Part shown: positions 5,521 through 5,524 of the stretch, piece after piece
How positions within the stretch are numbered: position 1 is the stretch's first letter
Layout: every line of letters begins with the position of its first letter
Source of the DNA: an uncultured Succinatimonas sp.
GTDB taxonomy: Bacteria > Pseudomonadota > Gammaproteobacteria > Enterobacterales > Succinivibrionaceae
Assembly: GCA_905201175.1 (NCBI GenBank)
Contig: CAJKNC010000104.1
Span: 1-5,524 of the forward strand
Reading direction: 5' to 3'
Length of the DNA stretch: 5,524 nt
The notes under the pieces: model-generated
What the model was told of the DNA's origin: nothing
What the model saw: the letters and a program-made list of their open reading frames with translations, nothing else
The model's database searches: none
Made by a program: the position numbers and the translations under genes

Positions 5521-5524
5521 ATGA

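Overview
The window looks like an ordinary chromosomal stretch of an AT-rich gammaproteobacterium. The basis is a fused AroQ-type chorismate mutase/prephenate dehydratase (P-protein) collinear with the Escherichia coli enzyme, two tRNAs very close to enterobacterial tRNA-His and tRNA-Leu(UAG), and E. coli-like ribosome binding sites and intrinsic terminators. A host-associated anaerobe such as a member of the Succinivibrionaceae would fit the base composition and the ketodeoxygluconate genes, but that is a guess. I see no phage, transposon, CRISPR or defence signature.

Layout, left to right. Positions 1-173 (+ strand) hold the 3' end of tRNA-His, a complete tRNA-Leu(UAG) and a rho-independent terminator, probably the tail of one tRNA operon. 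Positions 366-1520 (- strand) hold pheA, convergent with the tRNAs, with a weak hairpin past its stop. Positions 1634-2429 (- strand) hold a seven-helix Bax inhibitor-1/YccA-like membrane protein with its own terminator. Positions 2534-3247 (- strand) hold a GntR/FadR-type regulator that starts at GTG. A gene-free region of about 570 bases follows and carries a palindromic operator-like site, a second partial copy and a foldable leader. Positions 3815-5430 (+ strand) hold kdgK and eda, 17 bases apart, followed by a strong stem-loop terminator at 5480-5520.

The functional unit is the right half. KdgK phosphorylates 2-keto-3-deoxygluconate (KDG) to KDPG, and Eda cleaves KDPG to pyruvate and glyceraldehyde-3-phosphate. 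This is the shared end of hexuronate and pectin breakdown. The divergent FCD-domain GntR protein is the natural candidate regulator, and the AGGTAA-T-TTACCT palindrome between them is the natural candidate operator; both links are inferred from position. The left half is housekeeping: tRNAs, phenylalanine biosynthesis and a membrane protein of uncertain function.

I did not find a convincing new biological system. The points most worth checking are the operator-like repeats, the altered phenylalanine-binding motif in PheA (ISRP in place of ESRP), the nested stem-loops in the kdgK leader, and the duplicated stem arm at the eda terminator.
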